The notes: generated from the sequence alone by a model not told the origin. 64,000 nt of DNA from Ephydatia muelleri (GCA_013339895.1 JABACO010000056.1:1-64000); one strand, 5' to 3'. Counted from the first letter of the stretch, positions 46,808 to 59,185 are shown. Numbers and translations are program-made.

Positions 46808-47845
46808 ATTTCAATAGTCATTTAGAGTAGTTGCGATTATGCAAGTTCATGCATGGAAACCACGCCAAATTAACACATCCAACGCTCGTAGCAGCACGTG
46901 CAAGAAGCTAACGCTCGCGGGAAGCGTTTACCGATTTGTAAAGTCGTCCAATAGCTGGTTACTAGATCGGAAAAACTTTGTAAGGCACAACAATTGATAT
47001 TTCTTTCCCGTACGTATCTACAAGCTATTAGAAAGAGAATCTCCGACCTCTAATTCACTAAATGAGAATCACTTGCACTAACACACACCAATATTCACAA
47101 ACGCTGCAACGCTATTGGAAAAAAAAAAAAGAAAAAAAAACCTCTTGGCTAAAGATTTCTTTACAATCAAAGCTGATCAGACGCTTATTAAAACCTAAGA
47201 TAAGACCAGACAGCCACCCAGCGTTTGGCAAAATACCTCCGGGCAAATGATAATTTTTCCTAATCCCAATCTATCAGACGAACTTAAAACCCGTCATGTG
47301 CGTGATTTATTCACTCAAATAAGAACTGGTCATTCCTTACGAAGAGTGGACTGTCGCGCTTTGCAAAGTGCGAGTATTTTTAGGTTTACGTTGCTTGAAT
47401 AACCAAGGCATCGATAATAAGACACATACATATACACACTCACCGATTTGCTTGCAGCCGAAGTCTCCTGCACTGTCGCTTGTAACAGGTTGGTGCCAAC
47501 GTAACCTGACCTTTATATACCTTTCGTCTTTCTTAATTTATTTATACTCATCCTTTCTCAGAACGAAACACGTTAACTGGTTTTGCGACAACCTAGCTTC
47601 GTTCCCAGGCCCTATTTCTATATATTAAAGTTAGCAGGATAAAAAATAGGGCCTCGTAGCGATGGATAAGGTCTTTGTGCATGCGCTATTCACACCAGAA
47701 ATTGATAAATCGTGCACTGTTGTAATTAGGTTTGTAACCCTGTACGTATTCTAGTCTGATCGAGTGATGGCGTATTGAGCTGAATTCCGTGAAGCGGTAG
47801 CTTATTCTCTAAGATGTGTTCACCAGGAAAGCCTAATACACAAGG
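46808..47845. other. Intergenic region upstream of the FN3 receptor
   Basis: Contains the promoter side of the minus-strand receptor gene and the 5' side of the helicase pseudogene. Only short unsupported open frames and A-rich runs (about 47118-47140) are seen. Confidence 0.5.
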
Positions 47846-48267
47846 CCAAGCAGGAGGAAGTACTTTTCCATTTGTACAATGGTCAGGATGTGTTCGCTTG
47901 GTTTCCTACTGGGTACGGGAAGTCAATTTGCTACCAACCTCCTACCGTTTATGTTCGACTTCAAACTGAAGTGAAACACTGCTCCACAAGTTCAACGTAG
48001 CTCAGTCCTAGTAATTTCTCCACTAGTTTCCCTCATGGTCGACCAAGTCTCTGGTTTACAGAAGAGAGGCGTAAATGCTGCAATACTCACTGGAAACACC
48101 GGTAAGTTTTCTTACGTATAAAAACCTCTCGCAATGTTAGGTGCATAGATGTAGATGCAAATATGTAGTTGAGGTTTTCTTCTAATTTTTGCAGATGTGG
48201 CAAGGAGCTAATTGCTAGGGAGAGACAAGTGTCTCTTGGTCATTTTCAGCTCCTGTACAGTGCTCCT

Positions 48268-48369
48268 TGTGGAGTGATGAACTATGGACACATTATTATG
48301 CATATTATGTTGTAATAATGCACGTGATGTACGGTGATTATTAATTAGAGTTTCGACTATCACGCTACA
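48268..48369 (+). repeat. 5' LTR
   Basis: 102 bp, begins TGTGGAGTGATG and ends CACGCTACA. Identical to the copy at 52532-52633. Confidence 0.95.
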
Positions 48370-48429
48370 TGGTGGCAGCTTACTGGGATTGAAATGTGAA
48401 CGACTTTCCTTGGAATTGTGCGTGTAAAC

Positions 48430-51400
48430 ATGGCTACATATCAACTACCGGCTGTTGAGTGCTTCGATTTTGGGAAACCGGGAGACTGGCCTAGTTGGGT
48501 TCGCAGATTTGAGCGATTCCGGGAAGCATCGGGTCTGAAAGAAAAGGAAGAAGAGGCGCAAGTTAGTGCTCTAATCTATATGATGGGAGACAAGGCAGAG
48601 GACATTTTACGCTCTTTTGGTCTGAAGGATGAAGACAAAAAGAAGTACAAGGTAGTGCGAGATCGATATGAAGCTTACTTTGTCAAGAAGCGGAATGTCA
48701 TTTACGAGCGCGCCAAGTTTAACTTACGGAAACAGGAGGATGGAGAACCTGTGGATGACTTTGTCACATCTTTGTATTCCTTGGCCCAGTATTGCAACTT
48801 TGGAGACCTTCATGATGAAATGATCAGAGATCGACTGGTGGTAGGTCTTAGGGATGCAAACCTTTCTGAAAAGTTGCAGCTGGATTCAGAGCTTACTCTG
48901 GAGAAGGCCATTGCCATGGCACGCCAGTCTGAAAGTGTAAAGCTACAGCAAGCTACAGTAAGGGGAGAACAGAAGATTGTCAATGTGGAGTTGGAAGCTG
49001 TATCAGTCAAACAACGTTTATCAAAACTGCAAACTCAAAGTGGGGGAACTGAGTCTCCATCTGGTAAGAAGTGTTTTAGGTGTGGGCGATTTCCACCCCA
49101 TGCCTTCCACCAATGCCCAGCTAGAAATATCATTTGCCATCGCTGTGGTAAACGGGGGCATTTTCAATCTCACTGTCAAACTCCTTCTACAGATATTAGT
49201 ACAGTTAGTAAGCAGAGTGGCACTGGTTTTGTTGGTATATTAGATGCTGGGGGGGAAAGACCCTGGTTTGTCACTCTTCAGCTTCAAGGCACAAGTGTGC
49301 GCTTCAAAATAGACACAGGGGCAGATGTTACAGTTATTCCAGAGTCAGTGTTTAAGAGAATAAGGAATGCAAATCTGATGCATAGTGATAGGATACTGTG
49401 TGGTCCTGCCAAAAATGCTCTTCATGTTATTGGGCAGTTTAATGCTACATTGAAGCACCGTGGTGGGGTTACTAGTGAGGAAGTGTATGTAGTACGAGGC
49501 TTGCAAACACCTTTAATTGGACTTCCAGCAATTAAAGCTTTGGGATTGGTTGTACGAGTGTGTGCTACTGAATCAGGGGACTATGCCACAAGAATACTCA
49601 ATAGTTATCCTGATTTGTTTACTGGCCTTGGTACTCTGGGTGAAGAGTACAAGATATGTCTAAGGCCACATGCACAACCGTTTGCACTTTATACTCCACG
49701 GAGAGTTGCCCTCCCACTCATGAATGCTGTGAAAGAAGAGTTAGAGAGAATGGTAGAGTTGGGAGTGATTAGGCCAGTACAAGAAGCGACAGAGTGGTGT
49801 GCAGGCATGGTTGTGGTTCCCAAAGCGGATGGCAAGATACGTATATGTGTGGACTTCACTAAACTGAATGAAAGTGTATATAGAGAGCTACACATGTTGC
49901 CTTGTGTGGAGCAAATATTAGCGCAGCTTAGTGGAGCGAAGGTGTTTTCTAAATTGGATGCAAACTCTGGCTTTTGGCAAATCAAGTTGTCAGAGTCATC
50001 GTCTCCACTTACAACTTTCATAACTCCATTTGGGAGATTTTGCTTTCAAAGACTTCCATTTGGGATCACTTCTGCACCAGAGATATTCCAGAAACGAATG
50101 TCTGAAATTCTTCTAGGTCTTGATGGAGTTGTGTGTATGATGGACGATGTCTTGATTTTTGGGCCAAACCAAGAAATCCATGACATGAGACTAAAAGCTG
50201 TGTTGCAGAGGGTCAAGTCTGCTGGGGTTACACTAAATAGAGACAAATGTGTATTCTCTCAGAGCAGTGTGAAATTCCTGGGACAAATTGTAGATGCACA
50301 AGGTGTGAGGCCGGATCCAAATAAAGTGACTGCTATCAGAGGGATGGCTGCACCGATGAACACAACAGAACTTAGACGATATCTTGGGATGATTAATCAA
50401 CTTAGTAAATTCACTCCTAATATAGCGGAGCTCACCAAGCCACTTCGAGAGTTGCTGAGTAAAAAGAACGAGTGGACATGGAATGAAATCCATCAGAAAG
50501 CATTCTCTAAGCTGAAGGACGAAGTCAGTACACAACCTGTTTTAGCTTTGTACTCTCCCAAGTTAGATACTATTGTGTCGGCGGATGCCTCTTCATATGG
50601 CATTGGTGCTGTGCTGCTCCAGAGACAGCTTGATGGATCTGTAAAACCAGTCTCATATGCCTCTAGATCCTTAACTCCAACTGAACAGAAGTACGCTCAG
50701 ATTGAGAAGGAGGCTTTGGGTGTGACATGGGCCTGTGAGCGCTTCAGGGATTTTCTTACAGGACTTCAATTTCAAATCGAGACGAACCATAAACCTCTTG
50801 TACCACTCCTGGGGTCGAAGAACCTTGAGGATTTGCCATTAAGGGTTCAGCGTTTTCGACTAAGATTGATGAGATTTAAGTACACAATTTCACATATACC
50901 AGGAAAAGAGTTGGTCATTGCCGATACATTGTCACGAGCTCCAAGTAATGAAGTATATCAGGAAGAGAAAGAGTTTAGAGCAGAAATTCAAGCTTATGTT
51001 GACTTGGTAGTTAGGAATATACCCACTTCTGAACCAAAGATGCTGGAAATAAAACAAGCACAGCAGAAGGATGAAATATGTCAAAAGGTCATTCAATACT
51101 GCCAAGAAGGTTGGCCTGATAAGAGTCTTGTGAAGGGTGAATGGAAGCAATTTTTCCACGTCGCATCAGAACTTTCCGTTGAAGATGGCTTGTTGTTGAG
51201 AGGGAATCGGATAGTGATACCGATGGCTCTACGTGCACCAGTTTTGAATAGATTGCATGAGGGACACTTGGGAATCAACAAATGCAGGGATCGTGCAAGG
51301 GAATCAGTGTGGTGGCCTGGTCTAAACAGGGAATTGGAAGTAAAGATTAGTATGTGTACCAAGTGTATCAAATCACATTCTCAGAAGCCAGAACCTTTGA

Positions 51401-52521
51401 TGATGTCAAAGCTACCTGACTTGCCTTGGCAGAAAGTTGCAACTGACCTGTTCAGTTGGAAAGGTTCACAATATCTTCTCATCATTGATTATTTTTCTCG
51501 ATATGTGGAGCTCTCCAAACTTTCTGCAACTACATCTCAGGATGTAATCAACCACATGAAATCTATTTTTGCAAGGCACGGAATTCCAAATGAAGTGGTC
51601 TCGGACAATGGTCCTCAGTTTTCATCAAATGTATTTCACTCTTTTGCTGGTGAATATGGATTTGTTCACACCACCAGCAGCCCTAGGTACCCTCAAGGAA
51701 ATGGTGAAGCCGAACGGGCGGTGAGAACCATTAAAAATATCCTTGACAAAGCAAAAGACCCATACCTTGGTCTTCTTGCATATCGTTCCACTCCACTCCG
51801 TAATGGGTACAGTCCATCTGAACTTTTGATGAATAGGAGATTGAGGACCACAGTTCCTACTTTGGGGTATAATTTGCATCCATCAGTACCTAACTATGCA
51901 CAGCTCAGAGCAATGGAGCAAAAAGATAAACAGAAACAGAAGACTGATTTTGATAGACGTCATGCCAGTCGATCTCTTCAACAATTGATGCCAGGTGATC
52001 AAGTGTGGATTGATGACCAAAATTTGAGAGGATCTGTAGTAAAGGAATACTCCCCAAGATCTTATTTGGTTGACACTGAAAGGGGTATACTGCGGAGGAA
52101 CAGACGACAGCTGAAATTTCTCCCGGGGGTAAAGGATCATAGCCATTCAGCCATAGTACACAATGGTGGAGGTGTGAGCAGTACTGATCCAGTGCCCCAT
52201 AATGTTGTCATCCTCCGAGATGAGGAAGAAACACCGAGGGAGCAGCAGGAAGCAGCAGTAGACCCACAAGAACAGGAAAGAACATTACAAGTGCCGGAAG
52301 AATCAGTTGAATCACATGAACAAGAAGAAGCGGTTGGACAACAAGAACTAGAGGGAGTAGTTGAACCACAAGTGCAAGGGCATGAATCAGAAGGGCAATA
52401 TGAGGCTCCAAATAACAATAATCCCAATGCATCTGGTTCTCATAAGCAACAGGAATTAGTTCAACCAAGACCAGTCATTACAAGGAGTGGTCGTGTATCT
52501 AAACCACCAAATAGGCTCTAG
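48430..52521 (+). CDS. Gag-Pol polyprotein of a Ty3/gypsy retrotransposon
   Basis: 1,363 residues from the ATG at 48430. The upstream in-frame GTG at 48418 is not a likely start. Gag occupies about 1-260, with two zinc knuckles (first Cys at 215; CHRCGKRGHFQSHC at 236-249). Protease has DTGA at 295. Reverse transcriptase has KLDANSGFWQIKL and an active site MMDD (570-573; Met in place of the usual Tyr). RNase H has SADAS with Asp 719. Integrase has the zinc-binding HEGH...CTKC region (from 943) and a D-D-E triad at 1006, 1059 and 1095, with the classic 35-residue D-E spacing. A Glu/Gln-rich C-terminus follows. Gag and Pol share one frame with no frameshift or stop between them. All catalytic residues look present, so the element may be active. 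Confidence 0.95.
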   Translation: MATYQLPAVECFDFGKPGDWPSWVRRFERFREASGLKEKEEEAQVSALIYMMGDKAEDILRSFGLKDEDKKKYKVVRDRYEAYFVKKRNVIYERAKFNLRKQEDGEPVDDFVTSLYSLAQYCNFGDLHDEMIRDRLVVGLRDANLSEKLQLDSELTLEKAIAMARQSESVKLQQATVRGEQKIVNVELEAVSVKQRLSKLQTQSGGTESPSGKKCFRCGRFPPHAFHQCPARNIICHRCGKRGHFQSHCQTPSTDISTVSKQSGTGFVGILDAGGERPWFVTLQLQGTSVRFKIDTGADVTVIPESVFKRIRNANLMHSDRILCGPAKNALHVIGQFNATLKHRGGVTSEEVYVVRGLQTPLIGLPAIKALGLVVRVCATESGDYATRILNSYPDLFTGLGTLGEEYKICLRPHAQPFALYTPRRVALPLMNAVKEELERMVELGVIRPVQEATEWCAGMVVVPKADGKIRICVDFTKLNESVYRELHMLPCVEQILAQLSGAKVFSKLDANSGFWQIKLSESSSPLTTFITPFGRFCFQRLPFGITSAPEIFQKRMSEILLGLDGVVCMMDDVLIFGPNQEIHDMRLKAVLQRVKSAGVTLNRDKCVFSQSSVKFLGQIVDAQGVRPDPNKVTAIRGMAAPMNTTELRRYLGMINQLSKFTPNIAELTKPLRELLSKKNEWTWNEIHQKAFSKLKDEVSTQPVLALYSPKLDTIVSADASSYGIGAVLLQRQLDGSVKPVSYASRSLTPTEQKYAQIEKEALGVTWACERFRDFLTGLQFQIETNHKPLVPLLGSKNLEDLPLRVQRFRLRLMRFKYTISHIPGKELVIADTLSRAPSNEVYQEEKEFRAEIQAYVDLVVRNIPTSEPKMLEIKQAQQKDEICQKVIQYCQEGWPDKSLVKGEWKQFFHVASELSVEDGLLLRGNRIVIPMALRAPVLNRLHEGHLGINKCRDRARESVWWPGLNRELEVKISMCTKCIKSHSQKPEPLMMSKLPDLPWQKVATDLFSWKGSQYLLIIDYFSRYVELSKLSATTSQDVINHMKSIFARHGIPNEVVSDNGPQFSSNVFHSFAGEYGFVHTTSSPRYPQGNGEAERAVRTIKNILDKAKDPYLGLLAYRSTPLRNGYSPSELLMNRRLRTTVPTLGYNLHPSVPNYAQLRAMEQKDKQKQKTDFDRRHASRSLQQLMPGDQVWIDDQNLRGSVVKEYSPRSYLVDTERGILRRNRRQLKFLPGVKDHSHSAIVHNGGGVSSTDPVPHNVVILRDEEETPREQQEAAVDPQEQERTLQVPEESVESHEQEEAVGQQELEGVVEPQVQGHESEGQYEAPNNNNPNASGSHKQQELVQPRPVITRSGRVSKPPNRL

Positions 52522-52531
52522 AAAAGGGAGA

Positions 52532-52633
52532 TGTGGAGTGATGAACTATGGACACATTATTATGCATATTATGTTGTAATAATGCACGTGATGTACGGTG
52601 ATTATTAATTAGAGTTTCGACTATCACGCTACA
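52532..52633 (+). repeat. 3' LTR
   Basis: 102 bp, identical to the 5' LTR and followed by CTCCT. Confidence 0.95.
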
Positions 52634-53759
52634 CTCCTGAGGCCATTCTTGGAACAGACAGCTTGTGGGGACAACTTCTTGTCTGTCCTCCTCTGTCAGT
52701 AGGGTTGTGGCAGTAGCTGTTGATGAAGCACACTACTGTGTTTTCAAGTAGTAAGTGGCTTGGCGTATGTACAAATTTAAAAAAATTCAATTTTTCCAAT
52801 ATGCAGGAGCAAAGACTTTCGCCCTTCTTCTGGTGTACTGAAAGACCTATGGGCATTTATGCCACAGGTCTGGTGTTCCGATGCTTGCAACTACTGCTAC
52901 TGTAACTGTGAAAATGAGGGAGTAGGAGTACATCATTGACAAGCTATACATGGCAGGTTGTTTCATTGTGTCCGAGTCTCCTAACAAGCCAAACATCTGC
53001 TATGAGGTAGCTTGAAAGAAGACCATTGAGGAAGTCTTTGAATGTGTGGGATGTAGCTGCAAAAGCCCTGAGGGTTGTGGTGTACTGCCAATCTCTGTAT
53101 ATACGTGCATTTCTCTATGCTCACTTCCTCCATGTTCTACAAGATGCTAGCTACTATCCTTCAGATGCTGAACACATCAGTGACAACTGCCTATTTGCCA
53201 TGTTCCACCCCCTGTACTGATGAACACAACAAGAGGGTGATAATGTTCAGTCTAAGTGAGAGTGATAGTGTCTTACGAGTAGTATTTACAACAATGGCAC
53301 TTGGTATGAGGGTTGATTTCAAGAACTTGGACTACATCATCCACTATGGTGCTCCTCGTTCTCTGGAGGACTACATCTAGGAGAGTGGTAGAGCTGGCAG
53401 AGATCACCAACAGACTCGGTCCAGAATTTACTGGAAACCTGTTGAAGCTCCTGTTTATGCAGACCAGAGTGTACATCGTTACATGGAATTGAAGGACTAT
53501 TTTAAGAATACTGAGCTTTGTCACAGGTTTGATGCTTAAGTACTTTGACCCAGCTGTGGCCATGACATTGGGATCCTGTGACAGTACACTCTCTATGCTG
53601 TGATAATTGCCGATCCACAAACTTCAGTGAAGATCCATCTCCTCTCGTACACATACACTCCTATACTTCTCATCTTACACTCTTGTTGCACTGAAAACCC
53701 ACATTTCCTTCTTACACTGCACACCCACGTTTCACCTCATACACTACTGTTACTCCCAC

Positions 53760-55640
53760 ATCAGCGCGGGGTTTGAAACACATTAGTGCATATAAATGCA
53801 GTAATGTACAATGTGTGTTGTGCACATATGGTAGATATGTATATATGGCCATTAGTAGTCCATCTAGTTGATCTCATTGCTCTGTCTTCCTCATCCTCAT
53901 CGTCACTATCTGCAGAGTTATTTGATTGTGTATCACTTATTTTGCTGTGTTGCTTTGCTTTCTTCTTTATCCAGATGATCATTCTATCTCTGTCGAATCA
54001 ATGTAAGGGGATTTGATGAGAAGTTAGGGAACTTTGAGTGGCATTGTATTCTGGCCTTCGGTGCAACTTCTGCAACAATCTGCACATCTTTTGCATCTGA
54101 CCTCCTGCTGTGAGCAGTTGCTTCTGGATAGATGCCTGTCTGTCTCTCAAAACCAAGAGCAAGCCTCTCAAGGGAGGACACTGCTCTTGTTGCACAAGTA
54201 CTAGCAAACTCGGTAAAATTGGTTCCCATTTTCCCTATTATTTCTTTGTACAGCTTGTTAACGTGCTCATTGTGCAGATCACACGATATGTTTCAACCTT
54301 TGCCACCATGGGTATTCAGAAACCTTCCCTAGGTCAGCTGGTGCACGAGGTATGGCTGGAGAGTAGCAAGTTGGAATTGTCCTTAAGTGTGTATTTTGTC
54401 TTCCTCTCTGCATGGAATTGGAGCATACATGGCTTCCAACACCTGATGACACGTTCTCCATCTCCTTCTTTGCAAGCATCAGTGAAGAGATAGACTATAG
54501 CTGCAAAGTGGCAGAGGGCACGTGCATAGCTGTGTACTCAGATCACCAGTGTTGTCTGGTACATTCTACTTATCTCTCGAATCTATGAGAAGTTCTCAGC
54601 CTGATCGAGGGACATATGGCGGAACAGTGACACTGGTTGTGCGTTCTTTTTGCACAACAAGGAACACTCATCACTGACCATACGGACACTTTGGACACAG
54701 CCTCCTGTCTGAGATGAGGATTGGCAAAAAAAGCTCTACAAATGGACTTCATGTTGCCGCCAGCCATTGCCTTGACAATCTTTTCATATTCACGACTCAC
54801 AACTGTGATCACATCAACACCATTTCTAGGTGAGTACACAGAAATCTATACACATTGTGCACTATAAGTATTAAGAACATTATAGCTTATAAAATATTTA
54901 CCTTAACTGATGTAGGAGCAGCCATAGCATCTTCAGTTGTGTTATCACATGGGTCCAACACTATTGTTCTTGCTTCCGTAACTGTGATGCATGTAATTTT
55001 GGTTATGTAGATGAAATTATGTATACCGTGTACCTTCAACAGGAGTCTGAGATACATTTGGGGCACCAATCACATCTCGCTCTTGGTCTCCTGGACCATC
55101 TGTAGTACCTTGTCCCTGATCATTACTACTGTCACTCAGTGGCTCAGTGCAATTATCAATCTGCAGTGCTGTGTAAGCATAAATAAATAAGTGTGATACA
55201 TTTTGTTTTTTTACAGTTGTGGCAATCAGGATAAGTAAGTCTTCTTCCTAGGTGCTCAGCAGTCAGCCCCTTGGCCACAGGTCTACACTGGGTAGTGTGA
55301 GGAGATGCCTCAGGGCCACTGGTATCCTTGGTTCTCTTTCATGTGACCTGAGCTCGTGAACCCATGGCACCACCAGTGCCAGGCTTTTGTTCTTCTCATA
55401 ACTAGCCTTGGCTGTTGTTATAAACGACTCTGCTGACAAAATTTCCTATTGCAGATTCCGCAGATGAACTTGGTCAAACCATCATCTGGAGCCACTGGGA
55501 CATCAACAACCTTGCTGAGCCTATCTGCAAGACCTGCAGCCAAAGATTTCATAGAAAAGAGTGCTACACAAAGTGTGGGAGGCACAACACTGCCACAAAT
55601 CCTGCAAGACCTTGACTTTCTCTTTGTATCAATACTTTTC
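53760..55640 (-). pseudogene. DUF6589-type gene, fragmented
   Basis: Minus strand, convergent with the RecQ remains. The N-terminal piece (about 55625-55400) is a zinc-finger-like module with CRICG and FICGICNRKF. Then come an acidic linker (about 55180-55045), a piece at 54840-54560 (ITVVSREYEKIVKAMAG; MVSDECSLLCKKN), and a DUF6589-like core at about 54510-54010 (GDGERVIRCW, DLHNEHVNKLYKEIIG, ATRAVSSLERLALGFERQTG). It ends with an acidic tail (SADSDDEDEED). The core is broken by frame changes and stops, for instance around 54340-54420. The DUF6589 call rests on remembered family features: C/H-rich N-terminus, GDG...CW block, DLHNEH block. The function of this family is unknown. It is often multicopy in cnidarians, which suggests a mobile origin. 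Confidence 0.55.
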
Positions 55641-56158
55641 TTATTAGCATTGATTTTGTGTATTTTGTGTATATTTCGAAATGGTGCGCTACGAAAATCT
55701 ACGGGCGACGCATATACAACGGTCTGGGACGAAGTAAACCTTGCGCGGAGAGCGAATTAATATACGGAAAGGATTACAAACCAAAATACAACAGTGCACG
55801 ATTTCACGGTGAATGGCTAGCGCATGCGCACAAAGACCTTATGCATCGCTATTTTTTGTCGCTTAATATAAAATAGTGCTTGGGGACGAGGCTAGCTACG
55901 CTATTCATGGTAATTAATTATTAATCAACGATGTTTCTAATAATGGCACAGTTCATTCACAGCGCGCATCGTGTTTTTACAAAAGAGGTAACGGAGTAGG
56001 GGTAGTTCGATTGTGCGCAGCAAAGACAGCGTCAACATATGCGAGTAAAATACATGAATTACACACATCAAGGGCACAAACACAACAATCAGAACAGCCC
56101 ACAGTTTTCGATTTACTTCCAAACTGAACTCAGCGTGTGTATAATAAGTGCGATTTGA

Positions 56159-56440
56159 ATGGAGCAGCACCACATAAACAAAGGTCAGGTGCGATGCAGG
56201 GTGTGTGGTCGCTTGCTAGAACCACCTAAGGAAAAGAAACCAATGTACTCATATCAATGCACGGAGTTGAAGCACGATTTACAGTCTGTCTTGAGCATTG
56301 ATACCCACAGTGATGCCATCAGTATTCACCCACTCACGTTTTGCTATCGCTGCATACAAGTGGTGGATCGAAGCATTCTTACACAACAAAAACACTCGCA
56401 CGTCACAGTCAGCACAATCCCTTTTGAGTGGAAGGAATAG
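56159..56440 (+). CDS. Zinc-finger-like N-terminal exon, transposon-type protein
   Basis: Open from an ATG: RCRVCGRLLEPPKEK, then SVLSIDTHSDAISIHP and FCYRC. Two CxxC pairs about 50 residues apart suggest one zinc-binding fold. It ends FEWKE-stop with no donor. In related proteins I recall, an EW-PH...C-x2-C segment follows, so the exon is probably truncated or frameshifted. It resembles the N-terminus of the family whose C-terminal exons lie at 60709-63120, but on the opposite strand. Confidence 0.45.
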   Translation: MEQHHINKGQVRCRVCGRLLEPPKEKKPMYSYQCTELKHDLQSVLSIDTHSDAISIHPLTFCYRCIQVVDRSILTQQKHSHVTVSTIPFEWKE

Positions 56441-59185
56441 TGTCAGCAATTATATAGGAGGATTGCTCCACCCTTACAATACTCACTGTATCATCAGCCA
56501 CTTGCAAACACGAACAACCCACCCATCAGAGAGCAACTTCAATGTACCATCATGCTTACATCTCTTGTGTCAACCTACAGTGCACTAGTTTGCACCAGTT
56601 ATCTAATTCAGTGGTTCACTGCAGCTAGGTGAAGTGTCCATGCTGCATCATAGAGACCACACCACTACAATGCAACAGTCTAATGCATATCATGACACCC
56701 TACTTTCTATTAGCCCAGAACTTCATCACAGAAGCAAATCACAGTGCAAGGAACTTGGTACTGACTGTTGTAACACAACGTATACAACTGATTCTATTTT
56801 TCTAACAGTAACTGTAATACGCACTGCAAAAAAAAAGTGTGAAGGTCACCTAGCTATCGTCACCCGCAGTACGATTAAATCGATTGACGGTCACACGATA
56901 TTTTATCATGATCACTCCAACGAGGGAGCACTTCTATTGGTGTGAAGTAATTCGTGTGACTTAACGCCGCTAATCGTGGACCTTCACTCCGCTATTCGTG
57001 TGACTTCAGTCCGTTATTCGCGATCGTGTGTGCATGACTTAATTCACACCGCTTACCATCTCCCAAATTCCACGTACTCCACGACATCAAATGGTATTAA
57101 GTTTGGTCCAGACAAACATTGAAGCGATTCTCTCCTATATATACATTTATTCCAGAGGTGAGACATTACATATGTGTGTGCATATCCAGAAATGAGCGGT
57201 CAAATTAATTCGCGGTTTGCGAATCACCGAATATTCCCGTATAACTTCCCATAGACATGTATGGGGTACTTTAATACCAAGCACACCAGATTTTTCTCAG
57301 CATTTGCCAAAGGGGATTGTTAGTACACTACATTTGCCATGATTTTTAGTGGGGTCGCCGTATTTTTCCTATTTAAGGCGTCGCTTCCCTAGGATTGTCA
57401 TAACATTGTCCTCAATGTACACGTAGTCAATGGGTGCGTTTTCTCATTACAAATTCTATGACCATTTGTGTCAATACCTTTACGATTTGCCAATTTGCCA
57501 AAGGAAAAACATATAGCTAGTACATCGAAGAACTATAATATATATTGAACATTGGGTCTTTGTATTTAAAAATCGGCTTCCATAATTGAAAGAAGTATTC
57601 TATATCGAATCGGATTGTTGTCTCCGTCTCGTGCCCTCAAAATCGATTCACGCGCAGGACAAGGCAAATGATAGCTGTACCAGTTTTATACAGTATGAAA
57701 TCGGGCCTGAAATCGATTCTGCACGCCTCCTAGCGCTACGTAACAAGGTTTGTTGCTACCAGTTGAGTAGCCTACATATAAATGTACGTTATCGTACCCA
57801 TACGTTCCGGATCTTTTGTAAACATCGCCGGGCCCATTTCATAATTGTATTGCTGTTAGGCTGTTACGTTGGTAGTTTATCTAAGTAACTGAAGTACAAC
57901 TACTAGTATAGGTGTGGCCGGAGCTACTATTGGCACCAATAGTAATACGGCTACATGCATGTGTTTTAATTCGCGCACCGATTTATCGAGTATCAAAGAA
58001 GCTGATAGCAGCGTCAACGGCGTGGTAGCGTATTTTATTCTGCTGTCTGGCGCTGCGTTGCAACATCAACCACCAGCAAAACGCCGTTGCAATCTTTCAG
58101 GTGAAATAAATATAAAATGCATGTGCAAGGCAATGACTTACGTAGGCCTAGGCCTCGGCATTGCACATCTCTCAACTTGGTAATTGGAATAATGTCAGTC
58201 ATTTCTTACCCTGCACTGCTTGCTTTGTGTTTTATTGTAATATTTAGCTACCTTGCGTACTTTCAGTTACCGCTGTGAAGGCACCGTAGCTAGTGTACTC
58301 ATGTGAAGGCACCATAGTTATAAGGTGTGACTATTTACAAATGGTTTATTGTGTCAGTGTGGTATGTAGCAGGCTTTGTCAATGTAACGTATGCACATGT
58401 GCATATGGACATATGTAGAATGTTGGCAACGGACTCAAACGTGAATGTTGTGCATGTGTTGTCGACTGCATCACAGTGAAACTTATTAGTGAACAATTTG
58501 AAATGAATCACAAGATGACCGCCAATGTATGGGCGATTACTCGATATGACACAACACGCAAGCACTAAAACGCATCACACAGATCAAACAAACTGTCAGA
58601 CATTCTCTACAACCATTCTCTGCTACATGTACCAATGTAAAGGTCTTGTTGATAACAATGAATACAATAGTTCAAGGGATGGTATACAAATAGTGCATGC
58701 TCATACAAGTATGCATATCTGTGTATGTGTAAACAATTAATTTTTTGTATGTTTGTATTGTATGTGTGTATGTGTGTTACATATGGACAACATTTCAACA
58801 GCCCTTTGCTGCGGCAGAATACACATGGCTGAGTTATCTTGAGCCTGAATACCACAAATGCAACAGTGAAAAATGTGAAGCCAGAACAGAGTAAGGCTGT
58901 TTGTGTATGTGTGTGTGCGTTACCAGTGTGGTAAGGGAGTGGCTCAAACATGGCACTGATCTTGGTGAACGCACACACACACACCACACACACACACATG
59001 ATATGATATTGTGGTCAATTAGTTATGGCATGTGCAAATGGGAGGGGCTGTGTTTGTGTGTGTTGCCTGTATTGTGACAAATACACATGCATGTACACAC
59101 ATGAGGCTTCTGTAACTTGTACTGTAGACAACTAAAACATATCTAGCAAATTAACCCTCCTTTCCCCCCTGATCTTGGTGATAGA

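Larger units (their letters stand above)
48268..52633 (+). mobile_element. Full-length Ty3/gypsy LTR retrotransposon
   Basis: Two 102-bp LTRs, TG...CA ended and identical, flanked by a perfect 5-bp target duplication CTCCT (48263-48267, 52634-52638). A primer-binding-type sequence (TGGTGGCAGC) starts right after the 5' LTR and a purine run (gaaaagggagatg) precedes the 3' LTR. The single internal frame is intact. The domain order PR-RT-RH-IN makes it Ty3/gypsy (Metaviridae). Very short LTRs with fused Gag-Pol recall the Mag-like group (inference). It inserted into the RecQ-like sequence and looks very recent. Confidence 0.95.
47850..53560 (+). pseudogene. RecQ-family DNA helicase pseudogene, split by a retrotransposon
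   Basis: Pieces run in RecQ order on plus. 47850-48105 has QEEVLFHLYNGQDV, the Walker A-like PTGYGKSICYQ and SPLVSLMVDQV, and ends at a donor (gtaag). 48194-48262 follows an acceptor (tttttgcag) and stops at the LTR insertion. 52634-52745 carries PEAILGTD and a VAVDEAH box. 53058-53560 carries ALGMRVDFKNLDYIIHYGAP and ESGRAGRD, the helicase C-terminal lobe, ending near KYFDPAVA. There is an in-frame TGA after the Walker A block, at least four one-base shifts and a stop just before ESGRAGRD. Some shifts could be sequence errors, but the stops plus a 4.4-kb insertion make it a pseudogene as it stands. It resembles stand-alone RecQ-like genes that are repeated in cnidarian and sponge genomes. 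Confidence 0.75.
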
